A stretch of 64,000 nucleotides of DNA, taken from the NCBI GenBank assembly GCA_022799355.1, contig JAAWOG010000009.1, positions 24,268 to 88,267 of the forward strand, read 5' to 3'. The notes beneath the pieces were generated by a model. That model saw only the letters and a program-made list of their open reading frames with translations. It did not search any database and had not been told where the DNA came from. Source of the DNA: Lachnospiraceae bacterium (GTDB lineage: Bacteria > Bacillota > Clostridia > Lachnospirales > Lachnospiraceae). Position 1 is the first letter of the stretch; each line of letters starts with the position of its first letter. Below are positions 45,181 to 53,900 of the stretch, in pieces. The translations under genes were made by a program, and so were the position numbers.

Positions 45181-45519
45181 TCACTTATTCTCCAGCGCTC
45201 TCAAACGCTTATCTATGTTTTCACAAACGTCAATGAAATGTTCGGCGATGTTCATCTCGCTGTACACTGTCATACAGGTATCCTGGGCATGGGAAAACAA
45301 AATGGAATACTCAATTTCTTTTCCTTCCGCCTCCTCCTGAAGCGCTCCTGTCTGGACATTATGTGCCTTGACAAGATATTCTTTTGCCCCTGAAAGATGC
45401 TCTTTCGCACGTATGATGTCAAATTCTTTTAAAGCCTTTAAAGCATCCATCGTTTTTGTACGGGCATCACCCGCATGCATGATAATCTGCATCGCAACCT
45501 GCGCATGTTCCATATTCAT
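45181..45519 (-). CDS. PTS lactose/cellobiose-type EIIA
   Basis: A 112-residue helical protein of the IIA-Lac family: MQIIMHAGDARTKTMDALKA and the phosphorylated His in SILFSHAQDTCMTVYS (about 75). It passes phosphate from HPr to the IIB domain of the following gene product's partner. It lies 22 nt after the IIBC gene and 22 nt before the MalY-type gene, within the operon that starts with ridA. Confidence 0.92.
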   Translation of the reverse strand: MNMEHAQVAMQIIMHAGDARTKTMDALKALKEFDIIRAKEHLSGAKEYLVKAHNVQTGALQEEAEGKEIEYSILFSHAQDTCMTVYSEMNIAEHFIDVCENIDKRLRALENK

Positions 45520-45542
45520 TATTAATACCCCTTTCCTTTCAT

Positions 45543-47174
45543 TTATGCCGCATTTTCTTCCTCAAACTGCTGCTTCTCATATACTTTGAAGAACGGACTC
45601 CATATCAGATAGGAAACAACAAACAGGACTATGACCAGAATAACACCACTGATACTTCCTGTCACCAGGTATCCCTGAATAATATTGGGAAGATACCACA
45701 TCTGCATAGGCGCTCCCGGAACAGGAACAATGCCGATCTTCATTACCAGATACATGATACTCGGAATAACAATGGAATTTAAACACAACGGAATCATTAA
45801 AATGGGATTCCAGACAACCGGCGCTCCGAATACAATTGGCTCATTAATATTAAATATCGCAGGGAATATACAAACTTTTCCGATTGTTCTTAACCTTTTT
45901 ACTTTGGACCTCATACACATAATCACCAATGCCAGTGTACATCCCTGACCGCCGAGATAAGTGATGCCCATAACCGTTTCCATCAGATTTATATTTGCAG
46001 CCGCATTTCCTGCCGCCACAGCCGCCATATTTGCATCCATGCCTTCCATCCAGATTGCCCAGGCAATCGGGAACAGAATCCATGTAAAACCAAAGGAATA
46101 CAGAAAACAGGTCAAAAAGCAGATCAGAACTACGCCAAACCAGGTCTGTCCAAATGCGGAAATCGGGGCAAAAATACCTCTGATAAAAAGCGGCAGGTCA
46201 AACCCGATATTCATAATCACAAGACCGATCACAAGGCAAACCGTCACAGGAATCAGCGCATCCACCCAGGTTACCACGATATCCGGCATAACCGTATCCT
46301 TTTTAAATACGGAATGTTTGGAAGCGATATTAAAAATCCATGCCGTAAATACGGAAGTGACAACAGCCGTCAACATACCGCCCGTGCCGATCTTATCCAT
46401 CACAAAATTAATCGTACCGGCCTCACCGTCCATAACCGGCAGAGCGATAATAAAAAACAGCGCAACACTGGTCAGCATAGCCGATATTTTCAGTTTCTCG
46501 TTGCCCCTCTTTTCCAGTACCTTCATGGGAACAAGCACCGCCAGGAATATTGCGATCAGACCAAATGAAAAAGTATTCAGCATCGAAATATCAGGAAGCC
46601 AGCTTAAGAATGCGAAACGCTTTAACACTCCAACGATAGATGATACGGAACCTATCATGATCATTGGCAGAATGCTCATGATAGACTGCTGAATCGCACT
46701 GATATATACATTCTGCGTCAGTTTATTCAGTTTTGGGGATAAAGAATTTGCGATCCATCCCATAAAACCTTTTTGATATTCCTGCCCGTTTTCTTTCGCA
46801 GTATTTTTTTCAGCATGCGCGGCATCTGTTTCCTTTTTCTCTTCCACACTGCCGGTTTCAACTTTCTGTTCTTTCAAAACAGCAAGCGCCTGCTTTAAAG
46901 TTGCCTCTCCGTCAATAGAACCGTAAGCATCCCTGTCAATAAAAGTAAAAGGAATATGATACTGTTTCAGGTCATTTTCCAATGCATCCTTCTTATACTC
47001 CAGATGCGGACCGAACATAATCAGATCCGTCCCTTTCAGATTATTCATCATTTCAGCATCACTTCTGGCAATGATCTCAATATCTTCCATATTCTGCGCT
47101 TTTGCCGCTTTACGCATAGCCTGCGCCATAAACCCGCTGGACGCCCCCGCCCCACACATTAATAGTATTTTCAT
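45543..47174 (-). CDS. PTS cellobiose-type EIIB-EIIC fusion permease
   Basis: A 543-residue fusion. Residues 1-100 are a IIB-Lac/Cel domain with the phosphorylated Cys8 in LMCGAGASSGFMAQAM. An acidic linker of about 25 residues follows, then an EIIC domain of about 410 residues with ten or so membrane helices, including INEPIVFGAPVVWNPILMIP, the glucoside-binding signature of the Lac/Cel permeases. Such IIBC fusions occur in lactose-type PTS; most cellobiose systems have separate IIB. It imports and phosphorylates a beta-glucoside. The ribosome site is AAGGAG. Confidence 0.92.
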   Translation of the reverse strand: MKILLMCGAGASSGFMAQAMRKAAKAQNMEDIEIIARSDAEMMNNLKGTDLIMFGPHLEYKKDALENDLKQYHIPFTFIDRDAYGSIDGEATLKQALAVLKEQKVETGSVEEKKETDAAHAEKNTAKENGQEYQKGFMGWIANSLSPKLNKLTQNVYISAIQQSIMSILPMIMIGSVSSIVGVLKRFAFLSWLPDISMLNTFSFGLIAIFLAVLVPMKVLEKRGNEKLKISAMLTSVALFFIIALPVMDGEAGTINFVMDKIGTGGMLTAVVTSVFTAWIFNIASKHSVFKKDTVMPDIVVTWVDALIPVTVCLVIGLVIMNIGFDLPLFIRGIFAPISAFGQTWFGVVLICFLTCFLYSFGFTWILFPIAWAIWMEGMDANMAAVAAGNAAANINLMETVMGITYLGGQGCTLALVIMCMRSKVKRLRTIGKVCIFPAIFNINEPIVFGAPVVWNPILMIPLCLNSIVIPSIMYLVMKIGIVPVPGAPMQMWYLPNIIQGYLVTGSISGVILVIVLFVVSYLIWSPFFKVYEKQQFEEENAA

Positions 47175-47185
47175 TTGTCTTCTCC

Positions 47186-47566
47186 TTATGATTTACATGC
47201 AATTACTTCCAGTTCACACAAAGCATTTTTAGGCAGTTCCTTCACGGCAACACAGGATCTTGCAGGACAGTTATCCTTAAAAAATTCCCCGTATACCTCA
47301 TTGAATTCCGCGAAGTCTTTCATGTCCGTAATAAAACAGGTAGTTTTTACAACATCTTCCAACGAAAATCCACCCGCTTTTAACACATTCCGAACATTGA
47401 AAAGCGACTGTCTTGCCTGCCCCTTTATATCACTGCACTCAATAGCTCCTGTCGCCGGATCAACAGGTATCTGGCCTGAAACAAAGGCAAATTTATCTGT
47501 TATAATCCCCTGTGCGTAAGGGCCTATAGCAGCCGGAGCCTCTGTAGTTAAAATTTTACTTTTCAT
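47186..47566 (-). CDS. ridA: RidA-family enamine/imine deaminase
   Basis: A 126-residue protein with PAAIGPYAQGIITDKFAFVS, the conserved NVRNVLKAGGFSLEDVVKTT and the catalytic Arg in CPARSCVAVKELPK. RidA hydrolyses reactive enamine/imine intermediates released by PLP enzymes, which would otherwise damage other enzymes. It is the first gene of the PTS-MalY-GH1 operon, 11 nt before the IIBC gene. The MalY-type lyase releases an aminoacrylate-type intermediate, the very compound RidA destroys, so its presence supports a catabolic rather than regulatory role for the MalY-type protein. Confidence 0.93.
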   Translation of the reverse strand: MKSKILTTEAPAAIGPYAQGIITDKFAFVSGQIPVDPATGAIECSDIKGQARQSLFNVRNVLKAGGFSLEDVVKTTCFITDMKDFAEFNEVYGEFFKDNCPARSCVAVKELPKNALCELEVIACKS

Positions 47567-47618
47567 ATTCCGGACCTCCTTTCTGTAAAAATTTTAGTTT
47601 TATATTACATATTATTAG

Positions 47619-47645
47619 ATTATAACATTATTATAATTTAGTCAA
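47619..47645 (-). promoter_or_regulatory. promoter of the ridA-PTS-malY-GH1 operon
   Basis: On the minus strand TTGACT (47640-47645) and TATAAT (47619-47624) are separated by 15 bp, which is short. An 11-bp palindrome CTATTTAATAG lies at 47661-47671, just upstream, and may bind the YheO-like regulator encoded before it. Confidence 0.5.
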
Positions 47646-47706
47646 TAGTTTTTATTTCATCTATTTAATAGCAATTATTTCATTTTCTGTATTTATTCCA
47701 AGATTT

Positions 47707-47741
47707 AAGGCTCCTTATGATCTAAAATCATAAGAAGCCTT
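47707..47741 (-). promoter_or_regulatory. 15-bp hairpin between the YheO-like gene and the ridA promoter
   Basis: On the minus strand AAGGCTTCTTATGAT pairs with ATCATAAGGAGCCTT with a single G-U, so an RNA hairpin on that strand is favoured over the other. It is not followed by a clear T-run on the minus strand. It may be a terminator or the target of the GlpP-like antiterminator. Confidence 0.5.
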
Positions 47742-47765
47742 TTAAAAATATATCTTTATACCAAT

Positions 47766-48434
47766 CTATGTATTTGAATAATTTCTTAAATGAAGATACA
47801 CCGTATTTTTCGATATCCCTAACAAATCCGCTACTTTAGGTACGGCATCTTTTATCTGAAAGATACCCTTATCATACAACAAATTAATAATCGCTTTATT
47901 CTTATTGGAGGAAAGAATACTCATATCCTGATAAACCTGACGTCTGGCATGTTCCAAGGTCGAAAGGATCATATCATCCACATTAGAAGCAAAAGTTTCC
48001 GTGACGGGCAGATTTTCGATAGCGGTACTCTGTGAAGGAATAAAATTATTGATAAACTCACTGAAACTCGTATTCATATAATAATTCATACACAGTAAAC
48101 CGATAATACGGCCGTTTTCTCCTCTGATAGCGATTGTTGTACTCTTTAACGGCTCTCCCTTGGAATTTGCGGAATAATAGGTCTCGCTGGAAATTCCGTT
48201 CTCATTAAATTTTTTCAGCATTTCCAACGCCTTATTTGTTATGGGCGCCCCGATCTGCCTGCCTGTGTATTCTCCATGGACTATATTAATAACGGAATGT
48301 TCAAAATTATCCAGTCTGTGCAAAACTATTTCATAGCCGGAACCCAGATAATCCGCCAATCCCTCCAGAATGGAGCAATAACTGTTTAATATCTGCTGCT
48401 CGACCAATGTGAGTTGGATTTCCTGTAATTTCAT
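47766..48434 (-). CDS. YheO-like PAS/helix-turn-helix regulator
   Basis: The start at 48434 (MKLQEIQLTLVEQQILNSYC) follows GGAGGGAAG and gives 222 residues. The N-terminal 110 residues are a PAS_6 domain (GYEIVLHRLDNFEHSVINIV, GRIIGLLCMNYYMNTSF). The C-terminal part is the HTH_22 domain (KNKAIINLLYDKGIFQIKDA, LGISKNTVYLHLRNY). E. coli DauR (YhfO-type/YheO family) regulates D-amino-acid genes; other members are uncharacterised. Its position directly before the ridA-led operon makes it the likely regulator. Confidence 0.85.
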   Translation of the reverse strand: MKLQEIQLTLVEQQILNSYCSILEGLADYLGSGYEIVLHRLDNFEHSVINIVHGEYTGRQIGAPITNKALEMLKKFNENGISSETYYSANSKGEPLKSTTIAIRGENGRIIGLLCMNYYMNTSFSEFINNFIPSQSTAIENLPVTETFASNVDDMILSTLEHARRQVYQDMSILSSNKNKAIINLLYDKGIFQIKDAVPKVADLLGISKNTVYLHLRNYSNT

Positions 48435-48544
48435 GTCAGCTTCCCTCCACATATGATTATAAACCAGTAAAAAATGATTTGCAACAATCTTGGGGGGGCT
48501 GCCGAACCCGTCAAAATTTTTATAGAGGATGAAGCTTACATTCT

Positions 48545-49111
48545 TTATAAATACCACAAGCCAGGTATGGAAGTGGTTATGGCAAGGGCGCCGCTTTTAA
48601 ATGCATTCTCAATATCATTCTGACTATTAATAAAACCTCCCACAATTAACGGATCTTTTCCGTTAGAAGAAAGATACCCGTTGACATGATTGATGACGCC
48701 CGGGAGAACCTCCACAGCATCCGCATTAGTCAACGCCATCTGTTTTTTGATATTATACATGGCAATTGTGTCAAAAACAAAATATCGTTGTACGGCCAGA
48801 AGCCCTAATACATGAGCCCTTTTTACCTGGTTGGATTTTGTTGTGACAATCCCGTCCGCACAGGTATAATATTTCACAAAATCAACAGCCGCCTCCTTGG
48901 TGGAAAGCCCGTCAATAAAATCAATATAGACAAACGAAATAATATGTGCTTTTTTAATCCTCGATACAATATCCGGCAATGTTTTAAAATCGCCGCATAA
49001 AATAAATGCTACTTTTACATTGGACAGGCACAGATCATCCAGTTCATCTTCATTGCACAAAGCAGCAACGATTCGATGGCCATGCAAAATTTGTTTTAAA
49101 TCCGATTTCAT
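48545..49111 (-). CDS. GlpP-family antiterminator-like protein
   Basis: A 188-residue protein matching glycerol-3-phosphate-responsive antiterminators: VKVAFILCGDFKTLPDIVSR, YIDFIDGLSTKEAAVDFVK, GIVTTKSNQVKRAHVLGLLA and LPGVINHVNGYL. B. subtilis GlpP binds glycerol-3-phosphate and prevents termination before glpD. No glycerol gene is present here, so this member may respond to another phosphorylated compound and act on the adjacent YheO-ridA-PTS region. It is followed by the YheO-like gene after 110 nt. Confidence 0.85.
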   Translation of the reverse strand: MKSDLKQILHGHRIVAALCNEDELDDLCLSNVKVAFILCGDFKTLPDIVSRIKKAHIISFVYIDFIDGLSTKEAAVDFVKYYTCADGIVTTKSNQVKRAHVLGLLAVQRYFVFDTIAMYNIKKQMALTNADAVEVLPGVINHVNGYLSSNGKDPLIVGGFINSQNDIENAFKSGALAITTSIPGLWYL

Positions 49112-49161
49112 ATCTAAACCTCTTTACTTTCTCTGCAAAAGAATCGGTGCTTATCCTGTTT

Positions 49162-50640
49162 TCAGGCACCCTTACGCTCCATTTTCCGATGCTTTTTCTT
49201 TTTTTTCTCTTTATCCTTTTCCTTTTCTTTCTCTTTTTCTACTGAAACAGGTATCACTTTTTCAATATCATCATCATCCCGTTCATCTACTCCGGCATTC
49301 ATTTCCTCCACCATCTCGGCAAAACTTCCCTGTTCCGCACCGAAATCTGCCGAATCCAATAATCTCCGCGTTTCTTTTACCTCCGATATCTCCCTCGGCC
49401 TTTCCTGTTTTTCCTCCTGATCAGAATCCGTTTTCAGCAGATGTTCCGACGGTATACACCCTGAAAATACCAATGCCAGCTTGGCACAAACCGGTCCTAT
49501 CATCTCATACAATACGGAAGAGGACAAAATAATGGCAAGCATCAGGCTGCCGGTCTCCTTCGGAAGCATCCTTTGTCCCAAAAATGCCAGTCCGATAGCT
49601 ACTCCCGCCTGCGGAATCAATGCCAGCCCCATATAGTTCCGGATACCGGGAGATGTATCCGTTACAAGGCAGCTCACATAAGTTCCGGCATACTTTCCGA
49701 TGATCCTCACCGCGAAATAGCTGATTCCTATTATACCCACCGTCTTTAATGCATACAGATCCAGATTCATTCCGGATACAATAAAAAATATGGACATAAT
49801 TGGCGGTGTAAAATTGTTAATCTGGCGGAACAGTTTTTTATCCTCCGTCAGATTGATATACGCAGCACCGAATACCATACAGGAAAGCAGCGGTGAAATA
49901 TTGACTGCCGCACATATACCGGAAATACCCAGAAGCATGGCAATAACCAGGATCAGACGGTTGTCCTTGCTTCTGGTCGGTATCAAAAGCCTGCTCAAAA
50001 AATATCCGCAGAAAAATCCTAATAATATGGCAAAAAGATTATAAATCAGCGGAAGCACAATATCATCGATACTTGCTCCTCCGGCCGCTTTTCCACTGGC
50101 AATAGCCGAAACAATACTGAACGCCAGCAGGCACACCACATCATCCAGTGCCACAATCTGCAGCAGTGTATCCACAAATTCTCCTTTTGCCTTATACTGA
50201 TTGATAGTCATCATAGTACTTGCCGGCGCCGTTGCCGTGGCAATTGCTCCAAGCAGCAGACTGAATTCCCACTCAAGCCCGAAAACCAGCTTTACAAACA
50301 GGGTAACCAGAATACCTGCCGTCAGCGCCTCAAACAATGTGATAATGATGATTTTTTTACCGGTCCGAAGCAGCACCTCTTTCTTAAAAAATTTACCAAC
50401 CCCAAAAGCGATAAATGCCAGCGCCAGGTCACTTATGAATCCCATATGCCCTATCATATCTTTTGAAATATAATTCAGACAGCAGGGACCGATCAGTATT
50501 CCGGCAAGAATATATCCACTCACCTTCGGGAGGTTCAAAGTGTTCGTCAGCCTTGTCATAATAAATCCTGCAAAAAGAATAATGGAAAGGATCATCAAAA
50601 TCTCTGTTCCTTCACCTAACTGCGCTAAAAAATTCTGCAT
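49162..50640 (-). CDS. cation:proton antiporter (CPA2) with charged C-terminal tail
   Basis: A 492-residue protein: about 390 residues with 12 hydrophobic segments (GYILAGILIGPCCLNYISKD, ATATAPASTMMTINQYKAKG, IVALDDVVCLLAFSI, LIPQAGVAIGLAFLGQ), then a cytoplasmic tail of about 90 residues ending in a Lys/Glu/Asp run (EKEKEKEKDKEKKKKKHRK). It is a paralogue of the protein encoded at 13315. The tail may be a sensor, or an artefact of slippage-prone A/G-rich DNA. Probably Na+ or K+/H+ exchange. The start lies 52 nt after the permease gene, so it could be cotranscribed with the ABC operon. Confidence 0.87.
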   Translation of the reverse strand: MQNFLAQLGEGTEILMILSIILFAGFIMTRLTNTLNLPKVSGYILAGILIGPCCLNYISKDMIGHMGFISDLALAFIAFGVGKFFKKEVLLRTGKKIIIITLFEALTAGILVTLFVKLVFGLEWEFSLLLGAIATATAPASTMMTINQYKAKGEFVDTLLQIVALDDVVCLLAFSIVSAIASGKAAGGASIDDIVLPLIYNLFAILLGFFCGYFLSRLLIPTRSKDNRLILVIAMLLGISGICAAVNISPLLSCMVFGAAYINLTEDKKLFRQINNFTPPIMSIFFIVSGMNLDLYALKTVGIIGISYFAVRIIGKYAGTYVSCLVTDTSPGIRNYMGLALIPQAGVAIGLAFLGQRMLPKETGSLMLAIILSSSVLYEMIGPVCAKLALVFSGCIPSEHLLKTDSDQEEKQERPREISEVKETRRLLDSADFGAEQGSFAEMVEEMNAGVDERDDDDIEKVIPVSVEKEKEKEKDKEKKKKKHRKMERKGA

Positions 50641-50692
50641 TCACCTTCTCCTCTTCCTCTCAGATTAAATCTTTTCTCCGTAGCTGCCCGCA

Positions 50693-51535
50693 TCAGCCCT
50701 TTACGCCGCTGCTGGAGATGCCCTGTACAAAGTATTTCTGAAGAGGCAGGAACAAAAGTACCGGTACAATGGCGGATATGGCAGCTCCCGCAAAAATATA
50801 ACTGAAGAATACCTCATTCTCATCGGAGAAATAGGACAGCGCAACCTGAAGAGTTCGTATCTCTTCCTTTCTTGCCGCCAACAAAGGCCAGAAGAAATTA
50901 TTCCATTCGTTTACAAACACCATCAAACCGGCCGTAATAGTAACCGGGACAGACAACGGCAGTACAATACGCCAAAATATCTGCAGCCAGTTTGCGCCGT
51001 CGATACGTGCCGCTTCCAGCAGGCTTTTCGGAATCTCCTTAAAGAACTGAGTAAATAAAAACATTGCCAGCCCGCTCGCCGCACTCGGAAAGATCATACC
51101 CCAATAGGTATTTACCAGTTTCATATCGGAAACCAGATCATACAGCGGCAGTGCGATCGCATCCGTAGGAATCATAAAAGAGATCAGACACAGGGAAAAC
51201 AGCAATTTTTTTCCCTTAAAGTCGAAAAATGCAAAGACAAATCCGCCCAACGCTGATATGGTCAAAACAAAAGGTACTAAAACAACTACAACAATCAAAG
51301 TATTCTTAAGGGCCAGACCATAGTTAAATTCCTTAAAAATAGCGATATAATTATCAAATGTCCATTCCTGGGGAATCAGTGTTTTCCAGGTAAACGGAAG
51401 CGCATATTCAAATATCTCCATATTTGTCCGAAAGGACGCCATCAGTATATAGAAAAACGGAAATATTGCTACAATGGCAATACCTGCCAGTACAACATAC
51501 AGCAGTACTTTTTTCAATCTTTCATATTTGTGCAT
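50693..51535 (-). CDS. carbohydrate ABC transporter permease (MalG type, CUT1)
   Basis: A 280-residue six-helix permease with the EAA loop LEAARIDGANWLQIFWRIVL and C-terminus LPLQKYFVQGISSSGVKG. It pairs with the MalF-type protein encoded 14 nt upstream. As with the 36 kb system, no ATPase gene is nearby. The operon also encodes a binding lipoprotein and a nucleoside hydrolase, so the transported compound may be a nucleoside or another ribosyl compound. Confidence 0.92.
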   Translation of the reverse strand: MHKYERLKKVLLYVVLAGIAIVAIFPFFYILMASFRTNMEIFEYALPFTWKTLIPQEWTFDNYIAIFKEFNYGLALKNTLIVVVVLVPFVLTISALGGFVFAFFDFKGKKLLFSLCLISFMIPTDAIALPLYDLVSDMKLVNTYWGMIFPSAASGLAMFLFTQFFKEIPKSLLEAARIDGANWLQIFWRIVLPLSVPVTITAGLMVFVNEWNNFFWPLLAARKEEIRTLQVALSYFSDENEVFFSYIFAGAAISAIVPVLLFLPLQKYFVQGISSSGVKG

Positions 51536-51549
51536 AAGTCCTGTTCCCC

Positions 51550-52434
51550 CTAATCATTATCTTTTTCATTCAGCATGCGGAACTGTATGATTACAACCGC
51601 CAGAACGATCAACAGCAAAATGGATGTAATAGCGCCCGCCCTGGAAGCATTGCCGTTTCGAAATGCCGACTTGTAAATTTCATACATCAGCACATTTGTA
51701 CTGTTCTGAGGCCCGCCTTCCGTGATCAGTTTCATCGGAGCAAACAACAGCATATTGGCAGAGGTATTTGCCACCACAACAAACAGCATTGTCCTTTTGA
51801 TCAGCGGAAGTGTAATACTGAACAATGTACGGAAATATCCTGCTCCATCCAGCTTTGCAGATTCATAAATAGAAGTATCTACCCCTTTTAGTCCTGCCAG
51901 AATATACATCATCCACATACCGCATCCTTTCCAGGTTGCCATAATCACAATAAACCACAATGCCTGCCCGGCATCCGTAAACAATCCCTGCTTTTCAAAC
52001 CCCAAAAAAGAAATAATACTGTTAAATACACCGCTGTTATAGTTTGCCATCAGATCCCACGTGATCGCCGCGACTGAAATTGCCATGGTGACAGGCAAAT
52101 AGTAAATACTTCTGAAAATGCCGACTCCTTTTATCATATTGTTTACCAGCAGAGCAAGAATGAAAGATATAATAATCTGTAACGGTATCATAACCAGATT
52201 CATCTTCAGCGTTGTCCAAAGTGCCTGCCAGAAGGTTCTGTCTCCAAACAAAATTTCATATGTGCGAAAGGTAAACTCGCCGTCGCGCATGAAGGATTCC
52301 CCTATAACAGACACCATCGGAAACAGCTTAAATATAAAAATGACAACAATCGCCGGTACCAGCATCAGATAGGGCGCCATCTTTTTAAGCGCCGGGCTTC
52401 CATTCAGTTTTTTGGAATTGGATTTCATAGCCAC
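51550..52434 (-). CDS. carbohydrate ABC transporter permease (MalF type, CUT1)
   Basis: A GTG start at 52434 is 11 nt after GGAG; the ATG at 52428 is too far from it, so GTG is preferred (294 residues). The protein has six helices and the EAA loop YESAKLDGAGYFRTLFSITL. It is separated from the binding-protein gene by 78 nt containing a hairpin. Partner of the MalG-type permease downstream. Confidence 0.9.
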   Translation of the reverse strand: MAMKSNSKKLNGSPALKKMAPYLMLVPAIVVIFIFKLFPMVSVIGESFMRDGEFTFRTYEILFGDRTFWQALWTTLKMNLVMIPLQIIISFILALLVNNMIKGVGIFRSIYYLPVTMAISVAAITWDLMANYNSGVFNSIISFLGFEKQGLFTDAGQALWFIVIMATWKGCGMWMMYILAGLKGVDTSIYESAKLDGAGYFRTLFSITLPLIKRTMLFVVVANTSANMLLFAPMKLITEGGPQNSTNVLMYEIYKSAFRNGNASRAGAITSILLLIVLAVVIIQFRMLNEKDND

Positions 52435-52461
52435 TTTTCTTTTATCTCCTTGTAATAAGAT

Positions 52462-52497
52462 GGCTGCACCATCTCATTAATATGTTCCGATGCAGCC
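52462..52497 (-). promoter_or_regulatory. hairpin after the binding-protein gene
   Basis: GGCTGCA (52462-52468) and TGCAGCC (52491-52497) form a 7-bp stem between the binding-protein and permease genes. There is no T-run, so mRNA stabilisation rather than termination is likely. Confidence 0.5.
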
Positions 52498-52512
52498 CTC
52501 TTTCCTTATACT

Positions 52513-53856
52513 TTATTCGTATTCTTTGAAAGCCGTCGTAAGTTCGGCAATACAATTATCAACAGATTCTTTGATATCAGCGCCATTTCTGACATTGTCC
52601 CACATGGCATCCATCGCTGTATTGTACTCATTATATGCAGGAGTAACCGCTCTTACAAGAGAAGTATTCAAAGCTTCATATTCCGCCATCTCCATAAACG
52701 GTTTCTCTGTCTTTAACTCATCTGTAAACTGTCTGCTCAGCGCCGGCACCATACCGGATGCGTCAATGTAAACATCGGCACCATCATAGAGCGTCAGATA
52801 TTTAATAAATTCTGCAGCTGCCTCCTGTTTCTCAGAATACACATTCATACCGATTGTCCAGCTTCCGCAGGATGTTCTTACATCACTCTCATGTCCTTCA
52901 AAACAGGGAACATAGGTGTAATCGTAATCCGTAAACCCGTTTTTCTCAAATGTTGCCGGAAGGGCGGTTGTCCCGAGATAAAACAGTATTTTTCCGGACT
53001 GAAAATAGTTAGAAGTATCTGTTGCGCCGATACCCCTTGTAAAAATACCATTTTCTACGTTTGTCTGATAGAACTCCAGCGCTTCGTACCAGGAATCCGT
53101 ATTAATGACACCGTCCACACTAAGTCCATTCTCACTGATCTGTGCCCCTCCGAGGGAATTTGCCAGCACATTCATCTGATACACACGTCCTACCTGCTGG
53201 AACTCAATACCATAGATCCCGTTATTTCCATCCGGATCCAACACGGCAAGAGCCTGTTTTGCATATTCTGTAAGTTCTTCCCATGTCAGACGGTTATCCG
53301 GTGTAACAGAATCAAAATCAATCTCAATTCCGGCCTCCTCCAGCAGTTTGATATTATAATACATCACAAGGGAAGAGTCCCCCATCGGCGCACCGTAAAA
53401 CTGCCCGTTCACTGTCCCTTCCGTAATCATGGAATCCGTAAACATGGCAATCTCATCATCGCTGATCCACTCATTCAGAGGCTGCAGATATCCACGGTTT
53501 ACATAGGCGGATACATTGGGGCCATCTGCCGCAAAGATATCATATTCCGTGGACTGGTTGCTCATAAGAACTTCCAGCGTTTCAAATACGTCATTAAAGG
53601 AAATATAATCCGCTTCACATCTGATCTTTCCGGCATATGCTTCGTTGAATGCCTCAACAGCGGCGCTCACACCTATCTCCTGAGAATTACTCATCATCAG
53701 ATGGATGACAGTTTCCCCGGCTCCCTTATCTTCCGTACTATCTTCCGATGCTTCTGAATTGGGCTCCTTCGCAACTTCTGCCTCACTCCCGCATGCTGTC
53801 AGACTCATGCACATTGCTGCAATAAGCAGTCCTGATAATAATTTTTTTACTTTCAT
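52513..53856 (-). CDS. extracellular solute-binding lipoprotein (CUT1, SBP_bac_1)
   Basis: A 447-residue protein with lipobox SLTAC (Cys22), an acidic linker and a family-1 binding domain (VIHLMMSNSQEIGVSAAVEA, FAADGPNVSAYVNRGYL, SCGSWTIGMNVYS). AGGAGGG precedes the start. It lies 44 nt after the nucleoside hydrolase gene. Binding target unknown; the hydrolase suggests a nucleoside or glycosylated base. Confidence 0.9.
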   Translation of the reverse strand: MKVKKLLSGLLIAAMCMSLTACGSEAEVAKEPNSEASEDSTEDKGAGETVIHLMMSNSQEIGVSAAVEAFNEAYAGKIRCEADYISFNDVFETLEVLMSNQSTEYDIFAADGPNVSAYVNRGYLQPLNEWISDDEIAMFTDSMITEGTVNGQFYGAPMGDSSLVMYYNIKLLEEAGIEIDFDSVTPDNRLTWEELTEYAKQALAVLDPDGNNGIYGIEFQQVGRVYQMNVLANSLGGAQISENGLSVDGVINTDSWYEALEFYQTNVENGIFTRGIGATDTSNYFQSGKILFYLGTTALPATFEKNGFTDYDYTYVPCFEGHESDVRTSCGSWTIGMNVYSEKQEAAAEFIKYLTLYDGADVYIDASGMVPALSRQFTDELKTEKPFMEMAEYEALNTSLVRAVTPAYNEYNTAMDAMWDNVRNGADIKESVDNCIAELTTAFKEYE

Positions 53857-53900
53857 AAAATACCCTCCTTTGTTATTTTTTATATCAGCTTTGCTGATTA

